DNA of 7,631 bases from assembly GCA_002279765.1 (NCBI GenBank), contig NCCR01000340.1:1-7631 (forward strand), given 5' to 3'. A program made the position numbers and the translations under genes. Origin of the DNA: Verrucomicrobia bacterium 12-59-8 (lineage in GTDB: Bacteria > Verrucomicrobiota > Verrucomicrobiae > Verrucomicrobiales > Verrucomicrobiaceae). A model generated the notes under the pieces. That model saw only the letters and a list, made by a program, of their open reading frames with translations, did not search any database and was not told the DNA's origin. How positions within the stretch are numbered: position 1 is the stretch's first letter; each line of letters opens with the position of its first letter. Positions 6,274-7,631 of this stretch are shown here, in pieces.

Positions 6274-7631
6274 ATGTCCGACTCTTCCGGTTCGTGGGTG
6301 GTGCGCTTGATGCGCGCTTTGTTTGGGCAATTTCATTACCAGCCGCCTGACTGGCTGCCGCGCTTTGGCCGTGCGGCGGATGACCATGTGAACAAACATC
6401 CCGGCTGCTATGCCTTCGCCATCGTGGTCACAGCGGCGATGTTTCTCATCGTTCCGCAAGTGCGTCAATATATCGACGCGCATCGGCCGCGGCCTGTCGT
6501 GCAAACGGAGGTGAGGCAGGCCAAAGGCGTGCTTTCGATGCCCGGCGTCACGCCCATCATTAAAGACAAGCTGCAGCCGCAGCCGATCATTGTGAAGTTC
6601 AATGTCTCGGTGGCCAGGCTGGACGCCGTGGGCAAGGCGGCCACAGGTGCCACGCTTGCGCCCACGCATGAAGGCTCCCGGAAATGGAACACGGACAAGG
6701 TGCTGGTCTTCACTCCGACGAAGGACTGGCCTGCGGCTCAGGAGTTCACCGTGAAACTCGATCCTGCGCAACTGCCCAAGGAGGTTGCATTGAAGGAGTC
6801 GAGTTGGTCTGGTAAAACACCAGCGCTGCAGGTTTCATTGACCAGCTCGGAATTCGAGATCGATCCGCGTGATCCATCGCTGCAAAACGTCGTGGTGGGT
6901 TTTACCTCGAGCCATCCGCTCGACAAGGCGCGGATTGAGCAACTGGTGTCGTTGGAAGTCGTGGGTGGCTCCAAGATCTTCGACTGGAAAGGGCAGAAAC
7001 CGGATGCGTTGTTTTCGGTCACGGAAGGAAAGTTCCAGCGCGAATTCTGGATTCGTACCGCGCGCATCCAGGTGCCGGAGAAAGAGGACTTCGTGAAGGT
7101 GACCTTGCACAAAGAGCTGCTGAGTACTCTCGGCGGTAGTTCGCTGGCGGCGGATGTCACCTCGAAGGTGCGGGTGCCGGATGTGGACAGTGGTTTCAAG
7201 ATCAGCGACGCTAACACGGAGATTCTGAAGACTGAGGATGGCGAGCCGGAGCAATTTTTGTTCATCAATACGGAGGGCTATGTCACGACGGATAATCTGG
7301 TCAAACACCTCGGCGTGTGGCAGGAGCCGGAGGGGTTCACGATTAAGGACGCGAGGGGCAAAGACGTGTCTCCCGCAGTGAACGATGTGACGGCGGATGT
7401 GCTGCGGAAGTATGCGCCGGTGTTGCTGAAGCCGGTCGAGCTTGAGCTGAGCGATGATCATCCGGCGACGACGCGGCATGCGTTCAAGTTTCTCGCGGAG
7501 AAGCAGGGGCGTCTGTTTGTGCGGATCACCAAGGGCGTCGAGGCGCTGGGAGGTTTCCGACTTGGGCAGGAGTTTCGTTCCTTTGAAGACACGCCGGACT
7601 TTCCGAAGGAGGTGCAGTTGCTTGGCAAAGG
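6274..7631 (+). CDS. Membrane-anchored alpha-2-macroglobulin-like protein, N-terminal part (runs off right edge)
   Basis: An uninterrupted frame of 452 codons from the ATG at 6274 to the window edge. An in-frame TGA at 6259-6261 makes this the first possible start. Residues 1-44 look cytoplasmic (MSDSSGSWVVRLMRALFGQF, then a mixed-charge segment). A single membrane helix follows at about 45-62 (YAFAIVVTAAMFLIV), so the rest should lie outside. The first beta domain carries the pattern LAPTHEGSRKW (128-138) then VLVFTPTKDWPAAQEFTVKL (143-162), the hallmark of the first macroglobulin domain of bacterial alpha-2-macroglobulins. Further beta-sandwich-like sequence continues to the edge. Family members are usually 1500-2000 residues long and trap proteases, often working beside a penicillin-binding protein 1C. 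The thioester CxEQ region lies far downstream and cannot be checked. Bacterial homologues are often lipoproteins; here there is no lipobox and an uncleaved anchor seems to replace it. No Shine-Dalgarno motif is visible. Confidence 0.82.
   Translation, partial: MSDSSGSWVVRLMRALFGQFHYQPPDWLPRFGRAADDHVNKHPGCYAFAIVVTAAMFLIVPQVRQYIDAHRPRPVVQTEVRQAKGVLSMPGVTPIIKDKLQPQPIIVKFNVSVARLDAVGKAATGATLAPTHEGSRKWNTDKVLVFTPTKDWPAAQEFTVKLDPAQLPKEVALKESSWSGKTPALQVSLTSSEFEIDPRDPSLQNVVVGFTSSHPLDKARIEQLVSLEVVGGSKIFDWKGQKPDALFSVTEGKFQREFWIRTARIQVPEKEDFVKVTLHKELLSTLGGSSLAADVTSKVRVPDVDSGFKISDANTEILKTEDGEPEQFLFINTEGYVTTDNLVKHLGVWQEPEGFTIKDARGKDVSPAVNDVTADVLRKYAPVLLKPVELELSDDHPATTRHAFKFLAEKQGRLFVRITKGVEALGGFRLGQEFRSFEDTPDFPKEVQLLGK

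Noticed and set aside
5421..6350. Plus-strand open frame (309 codons) opposite the DUF1592 N-terminus and running across the intergenic region
   Set aside because: It is antisense to the cytochrome-c and DUF1587 coding region, has no domain or signal, and overlaps the A2M-like start in a different frame.
6244..7479. Minus-strand open frames of 175, 176 and 214 codons on the right side
   Set aside because: All are opposite the continuous A2M-like frame from 6274, which carries a membrane helix and the macroglobulin motif. Their own products are Arg/His- or Ser-rich and unrecognised.

Overview
The window looks like chromosomal DNA from a PVC-group bacterium, most likely Verrucomicrobia (Prosthecobacter/Verrucomicrobium-like). 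This rests on a moderately GC-rich sequence, the combination of a cytochrome-c/DUF1587-1595-1592-1588-1585 protein with a Tat-exported DUF1552 protein, an almost general lack of Shine-Dalgarno motifs, and ThuA-like and alpha-2-macroglobulin genes alongside. The taxon is inferred from gene content only.

Layout. From right to left on the minus strand runs a set of exported proteins: a haem-c DUF1592-family protein (6071 to 3225), a Tat-signal DUF1552 protein (2652 to 1366), a Sec-signal alpha/beta hydrolase (1348 to 245, only 17 bases after DUF1552) and the start of a ThuA-like protein (185, running off the left edge). All four are predicted to act outside the cytoplasm. They resemble the DUF1592-DUF1552 gene pairs common in Planctomycetes, Verrucomicrobia and myxobacteria, whose substrate is unknown.

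The striking part is 2704-3476. A plus-strand cassette sits between the DUF1592 and DUF1552 genes, facing the opposite way. It holds a small upstream gene that appears frameshifted and internally deleted, and an apparently intact nucleotidyltransferase (2898-3476) with GGS, DxD and third-Asp motifs. The DUF1592 reading frame loses family resemblance just after its conserved ALGR motif (position 3501). It then continues 276 bases, mostly antisense through the nucleotidyltransferase gene, before stopping at 3225. The simplest reading is that the cassette entered a co-directional operon, removed the native end of the DUF1592 gene and gave it a chance 91-residue antisense tail. It would also have separated DUF1552 from its usual upstream gene.

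To the right, across a 202-base divergent spacer, a plus-strand gene starts at 6274 and runs off the window. It encodes a membrane-anchored alpha-2-macroglobulin-like protein, of which the first 452 residues are visible. No tRNA, rRNA, CRISPR array, insertion sequence or convincing terminator was seen. All spacers are shorter than 300 bases.
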